Shown: positions 50,355 through 59,374, counted from the stretch's first letter. The stretch: DNA of 64,000 bases from Methylorubrum thiocyanatum (GCA_014138645.1 JACJIB010000006.1:186001-250000); one strand, 5' to 3'. Numbers and translations are program-made. Notes: a model not told the origin generated them from the letters alone.

Positions 50355-51383
50355 GCGCTCGGGCGCCACGTCAGCCGGCAGCCCACCATGCGCCTCGGCG
50401 AGGATCGCGTAGGAGGCGCGGCGCGCCCCGTGATCGTAGAGGGCGGAGGCCACCATCACCTCGTCAGCGCCGGTCTCGGCCACCAGCGCCTCCAGCCCGG
50501 CGCGCACCGTCTCGCGCGAGCCCACCAGGGAGCGCGCCAGCATCCGCGAGGCCTGCGCCTTCTCCGACGGGCTCCAAGAGGCCTCGATGTCGTCGATCGG
50601 CGGCGGCAGCAGGCCGCGGGTGCCGCGGACCAGCCGGGTGAATTGCTGCTGCGGCGTGGTGAACAGGCGCCGCGCCTCCACATCGGTCTCCGCCGCGACG
50701 ACGTTGATGCCGACCATGGCGTAGGGCCGCTGCAGCTGCTCGGAGGGCTGGAAACGGGCGCGGTAGGCCGCGAGCGCCGGCAGCAGCGCATCAGGGGCGA
50801 AGTGCGAGGCGAAGGCATAGGGCAGGCCCAGCATGCCGGCGAGTTCCGCCCCGAACAGGCTGGAGCCGAGGATCCATAGCGGCACCTTGAGCCCCGTTCC
50901 GGGCACCGCCTGCACCGCCTGCCCCTCCCGCGCCGGGCCGAACAGCGCCTGCAATTCGAGCACGTCCTGCGGAAAACGCTCCGCCGAGCCGTAATCGCGG
51001 CGAAGCGCCCGCAGCGTCAGCCCGTCCGTGCCCGGCGCCCGGCCGAGCCCGAGGTCGATCCGGCCCGGATACAGCGATTCCAGTGTGCCGAACTGCTCGG
51101 CGATCACCAGCGGCGCGTGGTTGGGCAGCATGATTCCGCCCGCGCCGACCCGGATGCGGGAGGTGCCGGAGGCCACGTGCCCGATCGCCACCGCCGTGGC
51201 GGCGCTGGCGATACCGATCATGTTGTGGTGCTCGGCGAGCCAGAAGCGGCGGTAGCCGAGCGCTTCCGCGTGCCGGGCGAGATCGAGGCTGTTGGCGAGC
51301 GCCCGCCCCGGCGTGGCGCCCTCCGGGACGAAGGCGAGATCGAGCACGGAGAGGGGCGGCAGGGAGGGGGTCGGAGCTGGCAT
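50343..51383 (-). CDS. LLM-class flavin-dependent oxidoreductase
   Basis: A 346-aa luciferase-like monooxygenase of the MsnO8 group. Landmarks: SVLDLAFVPEGATPGRALAN, YRRFWLAEHHNMIGIASAAT, VGAGGIMLPNHAPLVIAEQF, LYPGRIDLGLGRAPGTDGLT and LWILGSSLFGAELAGMLGLP, an F420/FMN-binding barrel with the group's AEHHN motif. The substrate is unknown. ATG 51383 (MPAPTPSLPP) is selected because the family N-terminus follows directly; the frame is open further upstream. Confidence 0.9.
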   Translation of the reverse strand: MPAPTPSLPPLSVLDLAFVPEGATPGRALANSLDLARHAEALGYRRFWLAEHHNMIGIASAATAVAIGHVASGTSRIRVGAGGIMLPNHAPLVIAEQFGTLESLYPGRIDLGLGRAPGTDGLTLRALRRDYGSAERFPQDVLELQALFGPAREGQAVQAVPGTGLKVPLWILGSSLFGAELAGMLGLPYAFASHFAPDALLPALAAYRARFQPSEQLQRPYAMVGINVVAAETDVEARRLFTTPQQQFTRLVRGTRGLLPPPIDDIEASWSPSEKAQASRMLARSLVGSRETVRAGLEALVAETGADEVMVASALYDHGARRASYAILAEAHGGLPADVAPERSAA

Positions 51384-51561
51384 GGACGCGTGATGCACCT
51401 TCGCTCTGCGCCTGCGCGGGCGCACACAATCGGTTTCCCCTCGATGCCGACAGATCGTGTGCGAGACGGCCCGGCGCAAGGAACCGGGCCATCGCGCTCG
51501 CAAGGCGCTCGCAGGCCGCGGGTGCTGTCGGAAGACTCCTGTCCGGTGGAAAGAAAGGGGC

Positions 51562-51591
51562 TTGCGCGAGGCGCGCGAACCGTCCTAGCCT
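51562..51591 (+). promoter_or_regulatory. candidate promoter of a 28-codon ORF/short transcript
   Basis: TTGCGC (51562-51567), an 18-base spacer and TAGCCT (51586-51591). It points to the short ORF at 51638; with the terminator at 51849 it would give an RNA of about 250 bases. Confidence 0.45.
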
Positions 51592-51637
51592 CCCTTCATC
51601 GGCGCTGCGGCGCCGCCCTGAGACAAGGAGGTTGGCC

Positions 51638-51724
51638 ATGAGACATCACGGCATCAACGGCTCCCCGACGCGCACCGCCGACGCGGATCAGGACACGCCA
51701 CCCAACCAGGATCGGCAGGGATAG
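51638..51724 (+). CDS. very small protein, 28 aa
   Basis: The ATG is preceded by an excellent AAGGAGG Shine-Dalgarno with 7-base spacing. The peptide is MRHHGINGSPTRTADADQDT followed by PPNQDRQG: hydrophilic, no hydrophobic segment, His/Gly start and a Gln/Pro/Asp tail. Upstream promoter boxes and a downstream T-rich terminator frame it as its own transcript. No family is recognised. It may be a stress peptide or the translated part of a regulatory RNA. Confidence 0.5.
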   Translation: MRHHGINGSPTRTADADQDTPPNQDRQG

Positions 51725-51815
51725 TGGCTCCCTGAACGCTGCGGACGGTCGAGTTCCCCCGCCGGTCCGAGGGCGGGGCAGAAGCTCCCACCGCGCGCGA
51801 GAGTGTGGCCCCTGC

Positions 51816-51849
51816 AAAGACCCGTCGGCGAAAACCGGCGGGTCTTTTT
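51816..51849 (+). terminator. rho-independent terminator
   Basis: AAAGACCCGTCGG (51816-51828), loop CGAAAA, CCGGCGGGTCTTT and a T-run through 51849. The stem has one G-T pair. It is the clearest factor-independent terminator in the window and ends the transcript that carries the 28-codon ORF. Confidence 0.85.
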
Positions 51850-51995
51850 ATGCCATCAAGTTATGCCATCAAGGCGCAAGACCTGCCCACTTGTCCGGCA
51901 GGGAAGCGAAATTTCCACCACACCGGGTTCTCTTCATCATTACGGCTCAGGGCTTGCACGAAGCGCTCCGAATGTTGCTCGGAGACCGGCGCCGG

Positions 51996-52220
51996 ATGCC
52001 TCTCTTTCATTTCGAGCTATGTCGGAACGGCCGGACCATCGGCCAGACGGAGACGCGTGACTGCCCCGATTGCGGCATGGCCTTCCGCGCCGCCCGCGAC
52101 ATGATCCGCACCCTGCGCGAGGACGACACCCTGTCCGAGGATTCCCGCGAGCACACCCTGCGGGTCAGCTATGTCGATCACTCGACGCTGTTCGACCTGC
52201 CGTTCAACCTGGGGATCTGA
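51996..52220 (+). CDS. DUF6894-like small protein, 74 aa
   Basis: The start MPLFHFELCRNGRTIGQTET and the central PDCGMAFRAARDMIRTLRED recall the short DUF6894 family common in Methylobacterium and Rhizobiales (MP.YhFhl..g......D...A...A). The C-terminal part HTLRVSYVDHSTLFDLPFNL is less typical. ATG 51996 aligns with that family; ATG 51972 in the same frame is possible. The RBS is weak. No partner gene indicates a function. Confidence 0.6.
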   Translation: MPLFHFELCRNGRTIGQTETRDCPDCGMAFRAARDMIRTLREDDTLSEDSREHTLRVSYVDHSTLFDLPFNLGI

Positions 52221-52278
52221 GACCCGCAGCGACCGGTCCCTTCGGCCCTTCGGGAGAGGACGGCCGGGTGTGGAAACA

Positions 52279-53457
52279 TCACCCCTTCCAGTTCTTGAGC
52301 GCGGCGAACGGGCTGCCGGAGAGGTCCGGGGGCGGGGGGTTGAGCACCGGCTCGACCTGGGCGATCGCGTCGTCGCGGGAATGGGCGCTGCCGTTCGGCA
52401 GCTTGCCGCCGGCCGCGTCGCGGTGGCCGCCGCCGCGGAAGGCGCGGGCGCCGTCGAGCGCCGTGCCGTCGATGGAGCGGAACGAGAGCGTCCCGGCGCG
52501 CTGCACGTTGACGACCCGCTTGGCCCGGCCCGCCTCCATCACTTGGTCGGAGACGCGCTGGAAGGTCCCGGAATCGAGGCCGAAGGAGAGCAATGTGCCG
52601 TCCGAGAGCGGATGGAACAATGCGTCCGAGCGGGCGAGCGCCCGCGCCAGCCGCTGGCGCGCGGTCAGCGTCGGGTCGTCGCCCGCCTCTCCGGCCAGCA
52701 GCCCGTCGACGAGGCCGGCGCGCAGTTCGCCCGAGCGGCGCTCCAGCTCGGCCGGGGTGGCGCCCGCCCGTAGCCGTCCGGCGGCCGCCATCAGCAGGTC
52801 GGAGACGAAGCGGTCATGCCAGGGATGGCCCGCCGGCACCAGGGTCGAGACGCTGTCCCAGAACAGCTCGTCCAGCGCGAGGCCGCCGGCGAAGGCCGCC
52901 TCGCCCTTCTTCCACAGGTCGAGCGCCTCGACCGCCTCGATCAGCGTCGCGAGGTCGGCCGCTACCGTGTCGGACAAGGTCGTCTCGGGCGCGTAGAGGG
53001 CGCGCTGGTCGTAGGCCATCCGCGTGGCGCAATGTGCCTCGTCGATGAGCACGAACACCTCCGGGTCGCCGAGATCGGCCCGCAGCAGCCCCGCGCGCTC
53101 CGGATCGGGCCCGATCTCGAGGTTCTGGCGCTTGAGCTGGTCGATCGAGGAGGCATGGTGATCGAGCACCACGAGGCGGTGGCGCGCGCCCTCCGCCCGG
53201 CCGCGATTCATCGCGGCGAAGCGGCGCAGGAAGGCGATGGTCGGCTCCTCCAATCCGAGATCGGTCATCAGCAGCGTCTCGGAGGCCGCCGCGCCGCGCA
53301 GGCGCTTCAGCTCGTCCTCCACCACCGGGCCGACATCGGAATAACGGGCGACATGCACCACCCGGGACACCGCCGCGAAGGCGGCGGCAACCGTCGTGGC
53401 ACCGTAGCCGTCGAGGTCGTGGTGGGAGATCTGCGTGACAATCATCGGCAGAATCAT
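52279..53457 (-). CDS. DHH superfamily phosphoesterase (NrnB-like)
   Basis: A 392-aa DHH/DHHA1 phosphoesterase. Metal-binding motifs: QISHHDLDGYGATTVAAAF at the N-terminus, MTDLGLEEPTIAFLRRFAAM, and the DHH motif itself in RLVVLDHHASSIDQL. A DHHA1-like C-terminal domain has AFRGGGHRDAAGGKLPNG. Relatives degrade nano-RNAs or cyclic mono/dinucleotides, and an adenylate cyclase and an HD-GYP protein are elsewhere in this window. ATG 53457 (MILPMIVTQ) is taken; ATG 53445 is an alternative. Confidence 0.87.
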   Translation of the reverse strand: MILPMIVTQISHHDLDGYGATTVAAAFAAVSRVVHVARYSDVGPVVEDELKRLRGAAASETLLMTDLGLEEPTIAFLRRFAAMNRGRAEGARHRLVVLDHHASSIDQLKRQNLEIGPDPERAGLLRADLGDPEVFVLIDEAHCATRMAYDQRALYAPETTLSDTVAADLATLIEAVEALDLWKKGEAAFAGGLALDELFWDSVSTLVPAGHPWHDRFVSDLLMAAAGRLRAGATPAELERRSGELRAGLVDGLLAGEAGDDPTLTARQRLARALARSDALFHPLSDGTLLSFGLDSGTFQRVSDQVMEAGRAKRVVNVQRAGTLSFRSIDGTALDGARAFRGGGHRDAAGGKLPNGSAHSRDDAIAQVEPVLNPPPPDLSGSPFAALKNWKG

Positions 53458-53721
53458 CGGCTCAAGGCTGGACAGAAGGCTCGCGGGACGCGAGACGGCG
53501 GGCACCGCTGACGCGGCGTGCGAGATTGCAAGCCTCTTACGCCGGCCGGCCCCGGAAGGTCCACGGGCCTTCGCCGTGGCTCCGGCGCGCGGGGCCGCGG
53601 TCACGCGGCGCATCGGCCGAACGACTCCGACGACCGGGCAAACCCGGCAACCTTAACGCCCGGTTCAGGCGTTGAGAGATCCTATCGACAACCGTTCTTC
53701 AGTCCGAGAACCGGCGAGGGC

Positions 53722-55380
53722 ATGACGCATCCGACCGACCCTTCGACCCGCGCGACGCGGTCGATCGACCGCTCCCTCGGCGCGCGCCTCGGCCCTTGCA
53801 TCGACCGACGCCGCCTGATCGGCGGCGCCGCGGCCGGTGCCGCCCTGGCGCTGCTGCCGCGCGGGGCGAGCGCCCAGGCCGCGCCGCCGGCCCTTCCCGC
53901 CGCGGGCTCGCCGTTCTCGGATGCCACCGTCCCCGACCTCGCCCGGGCGCTGGGCAACCGCCCCTTCGCAGGTCAGCCCGCCAACGATGTGCCGGACGCC
54001 CTGAAGAACCTTTCGCGGGAGGCCTACGAGGCGATCCGCATCCGGCCCGAGGCGCTGATCTGGGGCGGCGAGCCGCACGGCTTCGCGGTCGAGCCGCTGG
54101 TGCGCGGCTTCTACTACAGCGACCGGGTCGCCCTGTTCCTCGTCGAGGACGGCGTGGTCCGCCCCGTCGTTTACGACCGGGCGAACTACGAGGCGGGATC
54201 GGAGGCGGGGGCGGCGGCTCTTCCGCAGGCCGGGCAGGAACCGGGCTTCTCCGGCCTGCGCCTGCGTGCGCGCTTCGGCGAGCGGCACCAGGATCTGGCG
54301 ATTTTCCAGGGCGCCTGCTTCTACCGGCTGGTGGGGCAGGGCCAGGACTTCGGCGTTGACGGCCGCGCCCTGATGCTGCGCCCGGCCGATCCGCGCGGCG
54401 AGGAGTTTCCCCGCTGGCGCGCCCTGTTCGTGGAGCGCCCTAAGACGCCCGACGGCCCGCTGGTGATCCACGCCCTGATCGATTCCGAATCGCTGGCCGC
54501 CGCCCTGCGCCTGGAACTGCGCCCCGGCGAGACCTCGAACGCCGCCGTCAGCGCCACCCTGGTCACCCGCAAGGCGATCGACCATCTCGGCCTCGGGGGG
54601 ATGCAGGCACCGTTCCTGTTCGGTCCCCACGACCGGCGCGGCGCGGACGACGCCCGCGCCGCGGTCTACGCCGCGGGCGGCCTGCAGATCCGCAACGGCG
54701 GCGGGGAGGCGATCTGGCGCCCGGTGCGCAACCCGGAGACGCTGCAGATTTCGGGCTTCCTCGACAACGGCCCGCAGGGCTTCGGCCTGACGCAGCGGGA
54801 CCGGGCCTTCGCGACCTTCGAGGACGACAACCACCATTGGGAGCGCAGCCCCTCGCTCTGGGTCGAGCCGGGCGAGCCCGCCGGGGTCGAGGGGAGCACC
54901 GAGAATCTGTGGGGGGAGGGCGCCGTGACCCTTCTCGAGATTCCGAGCGACGCAGAGGTCAACGAGAACGTCATCGCCTATTGGCGGCCGAAGGCGGCCC
55001 TGCCCGCAGGCCGGGAGGTCCGTCTCACCTACCGGCAGAACTGGGGCGGCGAGACGCCGGTCGGCCCGCTCGCGCGCGTCACGAGCACACGCAGCGGGCG
55101 GGGCAGCGGCAATCCCCGCCGGCTGTTCCTCGTCGATTTCACCGGCGACGTCCTGTTCACCCCCGAGGGCGCGATGGTTCCCCTCGAAACGGTGCTGATC
55201 GCCGGCCCCGGCCGGATCGTCGAGGGCGCGACCCGGTGGATCGCCCATCCGGAGACCCGCACCGTGCGCGTCGCCTTCGAACTCGATCCGGGCAGCGAGC
55301 GGGCCTGCGAACTGCGCCTTGCCCTCAAGACGGAAGGGCGGCAGATCACGGAAACGTGGCTGTACCGCTGGACGCCGTGA
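53722..55380 (+). CDS. opgG: periplasmic glucan biosynthesis protein OpgG/OpgD
   Basis: A 552-aa MdoG-family protein. The N-terminal twin-arginine-like signal CIDRRRLIGGAAAGAALALL is more like OpgD (551 aa, Tat-exported) than Sec-exported OpgG. The family body includes FSDATVPDLARALGNRPFAG, FYYSDRVALFLVEDGVVRPV, NGPQGFGLTQRDRAFATFED, ENVIAYWRPKAALPAGREV and a C-terminal immunoglobulin-like domain. It helps form the beta-1,6 branches or backbone of osmoregulated periplasmic glucans. It overlaps opgH by 4 bases (GTGA). Confidence 0.92.
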   Translation: MTHPTDPSTRATRSIDRSLGARLGPCIDRRRLIGGAAAGAALALLPRGASAQAAPPALPAAGSPFSDATVPDLARALGNRPFAGQPANDVPDALKNLSREAYEAIRIRPEALIWGGEPHGFAVEPLVRGFYYSDRVALFLVEDGVVRPVVYDRANYEAGSEAGAAALPQAGQEPGFSGLRLRARFGERHQDLAIFQGACFYRLVGQGQDFGVDGRALMLRPADPRGEEFPRWRALFVERPKTPDGPLVIHALIDSESLAAALRLELRPGETSNAAVSATLVTRKAIDHLGLGGMQAPFLFGPHDRRGADDARAAVYAAGGLQIRNGGGEAIWRPVRNPETLQISGFLDNGPQGFGLTQRDRAFATFEDDNHHWERSPSLWVEPGEPAGVEGSTENLWGEGAVTLLEIPSDAEVNENVIAYWRPKAALPAGREVRLTYRQNWGGETPVGPLARVTSTRSGRGSGNPRRLFLVDFTGDVLFTPEGAMVPLETVLIAGPGRIVEGATRWIAHPETRTVRVAFELDPGSERACELRLALKTEGRQITETWLYRWTP

Positions 55381-57590
55381 CCCTCTCCCGGCCCCTTCCA
55401 GGATCCTTCGCTCCGATGCCCGACACCGCCGACAGCGTCTCGACCGTGACGGACCGCCCCGCCCCGGCCGGGTTCCGGGCCGAGGCGGGGCCCGAACGCG
55501 CCGCACCCGCCATGCCGAAGCGGGGACCGCTGGCGATGCCGGTGCAGGACCTGCGCGCCCGGCCCGCGAGCCGTCGCAACGGCGGCGGCGGGCCTCTGGC
55601 GGCGCGCCTGTTCGTGTTCGGGGGCGCGGCCGCGCTCACCGCTTACGGCGCGTGGCAGATGTACGAGGTGATCTCGGTCTCCGGCGGCGCGACCGGGCTC
55701 CAGTACGTGCTGCTGGTGCTGTTCGTGCTGAACTTCTCGTGGATCGCACTGGCCTTCACCGCCGCGCTTCTCGGCTTCGCCACCCTGCTGCGTCGCGAGC
55801 GGCCGGCCCCGCTTCCGGTGACGCTGACCTCCCGGACCGCCATCGTCATGCCGGTCTACAACGAGGGCAGCGCCCGGGTCTTCGCCGGGCTCCAGGCGAT
55901 GCACGAGGCGGTCGAGGCCACGGGCCTCGGGCGCCATTTCGACTGGTTCGTGCTCTCGGATTCGACGCAAGCCGATGCCTGGATCGCCGAGGAGCGCGCC
56001 TTCCTGGCCCTGCGCGCGGAACTCGGGCCCGAGGCCCGGCTCTACTACCGCCACCGGGAAAAGAACCATCACCGCAAGGCCGGCAACATCGCCGATTTCG
56101 TCACCGGCTGGGGCGGGTCCTACGACCACATGCTGGTGCTCGACGCCGACAGCCTGCTCACCGGCGACTGCATCGTGCGGCTCGCGGCGGCGATGGAAGC
56201 CGATCCCCAGGCCGGCATCATCCAGAGCCTGCCGCTCATCATCAACCGCAACACCCTGTTCGCCCGGCTCCAGCAATTCGCCGCGCGCATCTACGGCCCC
56301 GTCATCGCCACCGGCCTCTCGGTCTGGTCGGGCCGGGACGGCAATTACTGGGGCCACAACGCGATCATCCGGATGCAGGCCTTCGCCGAGGCCGCGGGCC
56401 TGCCCGACCTCAAGGGCCGTCCGCCCTTCGGCGGCCACATCCTCAGCCACGACTTCGTCGAGGCGGCGCTGATCCGCCGGGCCGGCTGGGGCGTCACCAT
56501 GCTGCCGCGGCTGGAGGGCTCCTACGAGGAAAGCCCGCCCTCGCTGATCGATCTGGCCGTGCGCGACCGGCGCTGGGCGCAGGGCAACCTCCAGCACGCC
56601 CGCGTCATCGGCGCGGCGGGCCTCGCGCCGGCCTCGCGCCAGCACTTCGCCACGGGGATCGCCGGCTACGTCGCCTCGCCGCTCTGGCTCGCCCAGCTCG
56701 TGATCGGCATCATCATCGTGCTGCAGACCGCCTGGGTGCGCCCCGAATACTTCTCCGCCGAGTTCGGCCTCTACCCGGTCTGGCCGCGCTTCGACCCGGT
56801 GCGCGCGCTCCAACTCTTCGCCCTGACCATGGGCATCCTGCTCGCCCCGAAATGTCTGGGGCTGATCCTGGCGCTCCTCGACGGTGAGACCCGGCGGGCG
56901 AGCGGCGGGGCCGGGCGACTGACCCTATCCTTCCTGATCGAGATCCTGCTCTCGGCGCTGATCGCGCCGATCGCGATGCTGATCCAGTCGGGCTCGGTGT
57001 TCCAGATCCTGGCCGGGCGCGACACCGGCTGGAACCCGCAGCGCCGCGACGACGGTTCGATCCCGCTCTCGGACATCGTCCGCCGCCACCGCTGGCACAC
57101 CGGCCTCGGCGTGGTCACGGGGATTGCGGCGTTTGCCATCGCCACCTCCCTGTTCCTGTGGATGTCGCCGACGATCCTCGGCCTCGTTCTGGCGATCCCG
57201 CTCTCCTGGGCGAGCGGCCAACTGGCACTCGGCCTCGCCCTGAAAACGCGCGGCCTGCTGGTGACGCCGGAGGAGCAGGCCCCGCCGGCCATCGCCCAAC
57301 GGGCCGGCGAACTCGCCCGCCGCAACGCGGCCCGCAGCTTCGACGACGCGGACGCGCTCGCCGCGCTCCACGCCGACGCGCGCCTCGCCCGCGCCCATGG
57401 GGCGATGTTGCCCGAGGGCACGCCGCGCCCGCGCGGGAAGATCGACGCCGACCACACGCTCGCCGCCGCCAAGATCCTGGAGGCGGAGACCCTGACCGAA
57501 GCGCAGGCTTGGCTCACCGCGAAGGAGCGCTTCGCCCTCCTCCACGACCGCGCGCTCCTCGACCAACTCACCCGCCTGCGACCGGCCTGA
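55377..57590 (+). CDS. opgH: glucan biosynthesis glucosyltransferase OpgH
   Basis: An inner-membrane GT2 glucosyltransferase that builds the beta-1,2-glucan chain from UDP-glucose. The start GTG 55377 overlaps the opgG stop (737 aa); ATG 55416 (724 aa) is the alternative. The N-terminal ~80 residues are cytosolic, and two helices lie at 85-160. The GT domain has RTAIVMPVYNEGSARVFAGL, a DSTQADAW motif, YRHREKNHHRKAGNIADFV, LVLDADSLL and RRWAQGNLQH (acceptor). Several C-terminal helices follow. It is somewhat shorter than E. coli OpgH (847) because the N- and C-terminal tails are short. Confidence 0.94.
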   Translation: MTLSRPLPGSFAPMPDTADSVSTVTDRPAPAGFRAEAGPERAAPAMPKRGPLAMPVQDLRARPASRRNGGGGPLAARLFVFGGAAALTAYGAWQMYEVISVSGGATGLQYVLLVLFVLNFSWIALAFTAALLGFATLLRRERPAPLPVTLTSRTAIVMPVYNEGSARVFAGLQAMHEAVEATGLGRHFDWFVLSDSTQADAWIAEERAFLALRAELGPEARLYYRHREKNHHRKAGNIADFVTGWGGSYDHMLVLDADSLLTGDCIVRLAAAMEADPQAGIIQSLPLIINRNTLFARLQQFAARIYGPVIATGLSVWSGRDGNYWGHNAIIRMQAFAEAAGLPDLKGRPPFGGHILSHDFVEAALIRRAGWGVTMLPRLEGSYEESPPSLIDLAVRDRRWAQGNLQHARVIGAAGLAPASRQHFATGIAGYVASPLWLAQLVIGIIIVLQTAWVRPEYFSAEFGLYPVWPRFDPVRALQLFALTMGILLAPKCLGLILALLDGETRRASGGAGRLTLSFLIEILLSALIAPIAMLIQSGSVFQILAGRDTGWNPQRRDDGSIPLSDIVRRHRWHTGLGVVTGIAAFAIATSLFLWMSPTILGLVLAIPLSWASGQLALGLALKTRGLLVTPEEQAPPAIAQRAGELARRNAARSFDDADALAALHADARLARAHGAMLPEGTPRPRGKIDADHTLAAAKILEAETLTEAQAWLTAKERFALLHDRALLDQLTRLRPA

Positions 57591-57693
57591 GCGCGTTCTT
57601 CAGGACCTCTCGTCGAGGCCTCTCTTCGGAGCCTCTGCGCGGAGGCCCGTCACGGACGTTACGGATGGCAGCCGTGATCCGGTGCGCCACGCA

Positions 57694-57723
57694 TTGACGC
57701 TGATCCCCGCCGGGCCATAGACA
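57694..57723 (+). promoter_or_regulatory. candidate promoter of tRNA-Ser
   Basis: TTGACG (57694-57699) is followed by an 18-base spacer and TAGACA (57718-57723); alternatively CATAGA at 57716-57721 with 16 bases. It lies about 45 bases before the tRNA. Confidence 0.45.
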
Positions 57724-57766
57724 GGCCTGTGCCTCGGGGCCGCGCGTGACTGCGCTCGGTGCATGA

Positions 57767-57856
57767 GGAAGGGTGGCCGAGTGGTTTAAGGCAGCGGTCT
57801 TGAAAACCGCCGTGGGGGCAACTCCACCGTGGGTTCGAATCCCACCCCTTCCGCCA
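57767..57856 (+). tRNA. tRNA-Ser (anticodon UGA)
   Basis: Acceptor arm GGAAGGG (57767-57773) pairs with CCCTTCC (57846-57852), followed by G and an encoded CCA. The D-arm carries TGGCCGAGTGGTTTAAGGC. The anticodon stem GCGGT/ACCGC (57794-57798, 57806-57810) holds loop CTTGAAA with anticodon TGA at 57801-57803. A long variable arm (CGTGGGGGCAACTCCACCG), typical of class II tRNAs, and a T-loop GTTCGAATCC complete the fold. It decodes UCA and by wobble other UCN codons. Confidence 0.97.
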
Positions 57857-58050
57857 GATCACCGACCTGCATGGCCGTGCGTGGTTTTCCGGGTCGTCGA
57901 ACCGCCTCAACCTTAAACCCACGTCCGAACTTGCGACGCTGCATCCTGTACCTCCGGTTTCATCATCACACCGAAACCGGGTGTCCGTGAAACCGGCAGA
58001 AGGCCGGACCAATGAGCCGGAAATGCCCTCGCCCGCTAAAGGTCCGTCCA
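57857..58050 (-). mobile_element. remnant of an IS3-family insertion sequence
   Basis: On the minus strand ATG 57944 follows GGAGGTACAGG and encodes MQRRKFGRGFKVEAVR, the N-terminus of IS3-family OrfA transposases (M.RRKF.REFK.EAV). The sequence then degenerates within about 20 codons and meets the tRNA 3' end. Upstream on the same strand the noncoding leader extends to TGGACGGACC at 58041-58050, a plausible outer IS end beginning TG. Only the left end survives; most of the transposase is missing. Insertion next to a tRNA gene is common for mobile DNA. Confidence 0.6.
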
Positions 58051-58145
58051 TAAGTCACGTCTTCGAGGCGATGCATCGGACGAGGATCTGACAGCGGCGT
58101 TGTCGAGGGAGTAAGCGCCTCATTCGTTCAGGGTCGGGGCTTCAC

Positions 58146-58919
58146 TTATGTCTCTCCGCCGGCCACCGGGATCGCTTGTCCGGTGATGGAACGCGCCGCC
58201 GCGCCGCACAGCCACGCGACGGCATCGGCGACTTCGTCCGGTTGAACCAAGCGGCCCTGCGGGTTGTGGCGCACGAGCGAGGCGAGCGCCGCGGCACGGT
58301 CCCGGCCGGTCGTCGCCATGATCCGTTCCAGGCTGTCGCCGACGATGTCGGTGTCGGTGAAGCCGGGACAGACCGCATTGACGGTGACGCCGCTGCGGGC
58401 GGTCTCCTGCGCGAGCGACCGGACGAGGCCGACCACCGCGTGCTTGGCCGCGCAGTAGGCGGAGACGTAAGGGTAGCCTTTCTGGCCGGCCATCGAGGCG
58501 ATGGCGACGATCCGGCCGAACCCTCTCGCCGTCATGCCCGGAAGCACCGCCTGCGCGGCGTGGACGGTGCCGAACAGGTTCACGTCGAGCATCCGCTGGA
58601 ACAGGGCGGGCTCGCTGCGGCCGAAGGGGGCGGATTCCGCGGCTCCCGCATTGGCTACGAGGATGTCGATGGGCGCGCGCTCGGCGATGTTCGCGAAGGC
58701 CGCCGCGACCGCCGGCCCGTCCGTCACATCGACGGGAATCGCGTGATGGGCGGCGCCCTCGGCGATCGCCCGGTCGAGGGCCTCGGCATTGCGGCCGAGG
58801 ATCGTCACCACGGCGCCGTCGCGGACGAGGCGTTCGGCGACGGCGCGGCCGATGCCGCGGGCGCCGCCCGTGACGACGGCATGATGGATCGCGGACCGGA
58901 TCGGGCCGGCCTCCGACAC
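58146..58919 (-). CDS. SDR family oxidoreductase (first)
   Basis: A 257-aa short-chain dehydrogenase. Cofactor-binding TGGARGIG is at residue ~17, NAG is in LVANAGAAES, catalytic Ser is in VAIASMAGQKG, and Tyr-Lys is in SAYCAAKHAVVGLV. VNAVCPGFTDTDIV lies near residue 190. An Arg in VTILGRN suggests NADP(H) preference. GTG 58919 begins 2 bases after the cupin stop codon, so it is the last gene of the five-gene operon (61812 to 58146). In the aromatic cluster it probably reduces or oxidises a hydroxy/keto group of a ring-derived intermediate. Confidence 0.9.
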   Translation of the reverse strand: MSEAGPIRSAIHHAVVTGGARGIGRAVAERLVRDGAVVTILGRNAEALDRAIAEGAAHHAIPVDVTDGPAVAAAFANIAERAPIDILVANAGAAESAPFGRSEPALFQRMLDVNLFGTVHAAQAVLPGMTARGFGRIVAIASMAGQKGYPYVSAYCAAKHAVVGLVRSLAQETARSGVTVNAVCPGFTDTDIVGDSLERIMATTGRDRAAALASLVRHNPQGRLVQPDEVADAVAWLCGAAARSITGQAIPVAGGET

Positions 58920-58921
58920 GG

Positions 58922-59353
58922 TCAGGCTCCCGTCCGGACGTAGCCGGACAGGCTCGCATCCGGCACGTCGTCGAGGTTGACGACGATGTTTTCCGGCGTG
59001 CGCGCGGTGAGCCAGACGAGGTCGTCCTCCGCGCTCATGTTCGCCTCGACATGGGGCATGAAGGGCGGCACGAACACGAAGTCGCCCTCGCTCATGTCGA
59101 TGTACTCGGCGTAACCCGGCCCGAAATAGATCCGCGCCTTGCCCCGCAGCACGTAGCCTCCGGTCTCGGCCTCGCCGTGGTGGTGCGGCAGCGAGCGGTA
59201 GCCCGGTTCGTTGCTGACCTTGCCGTACCAGATCCGCGTCGCCGGGGTGTGCTGCGGGCTGACGCCGGAGACGCGCACGGCGCCCCCGGACTGGCCGGTG
59301 CGGGTGTCCTCCTCGCCGGCGCGGGTGACGATGGGCTTCAGCGTCTCGGTCAT
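58922..59353 (-). CDS. cupin-domain protein
   Basis: A 143-aa single-domain cupin. The metal-binding motifs are PHHHGEAETGGYVLRGKARI (His-His plus Glu) and FVFVPPFMPHVEAN (third His). It is too short to be gentisate dioxygenase (about 340 aa with two cupin domains). Small cupins in such clusters may be isomerases, dioxygenases of ring fragments or sensors. It sits between two SDR genes with gaps of 2 and 21 bases. The function is inferred only from the fold. Confidence 0.88.
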   Translation of the reverse strand: MTETLKPIVTRAGEEDTRTGQSGGAVRVSGVSPQHTPATRIWYGKVSNEPGYRSLPHHHGEAETGGYVLRGKARIYFGPGYAEYIDMSEGDFVFVPPFMPHVEANMSAEDDLVWLTARTPENIVVNLDDVPDASLSGYVRTGA

Positions 59354-59374
59354 GGTCTCTTCCCCTTCAGTCGG

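Noticed and set aside
57659..58051. A 130-codon minus-strand frame over tRNA-Ser
   Set aside because: Its WDSNPRWSCPHGGFQ segment is the well-known antisense translation of a serine tRNA, not a protein.
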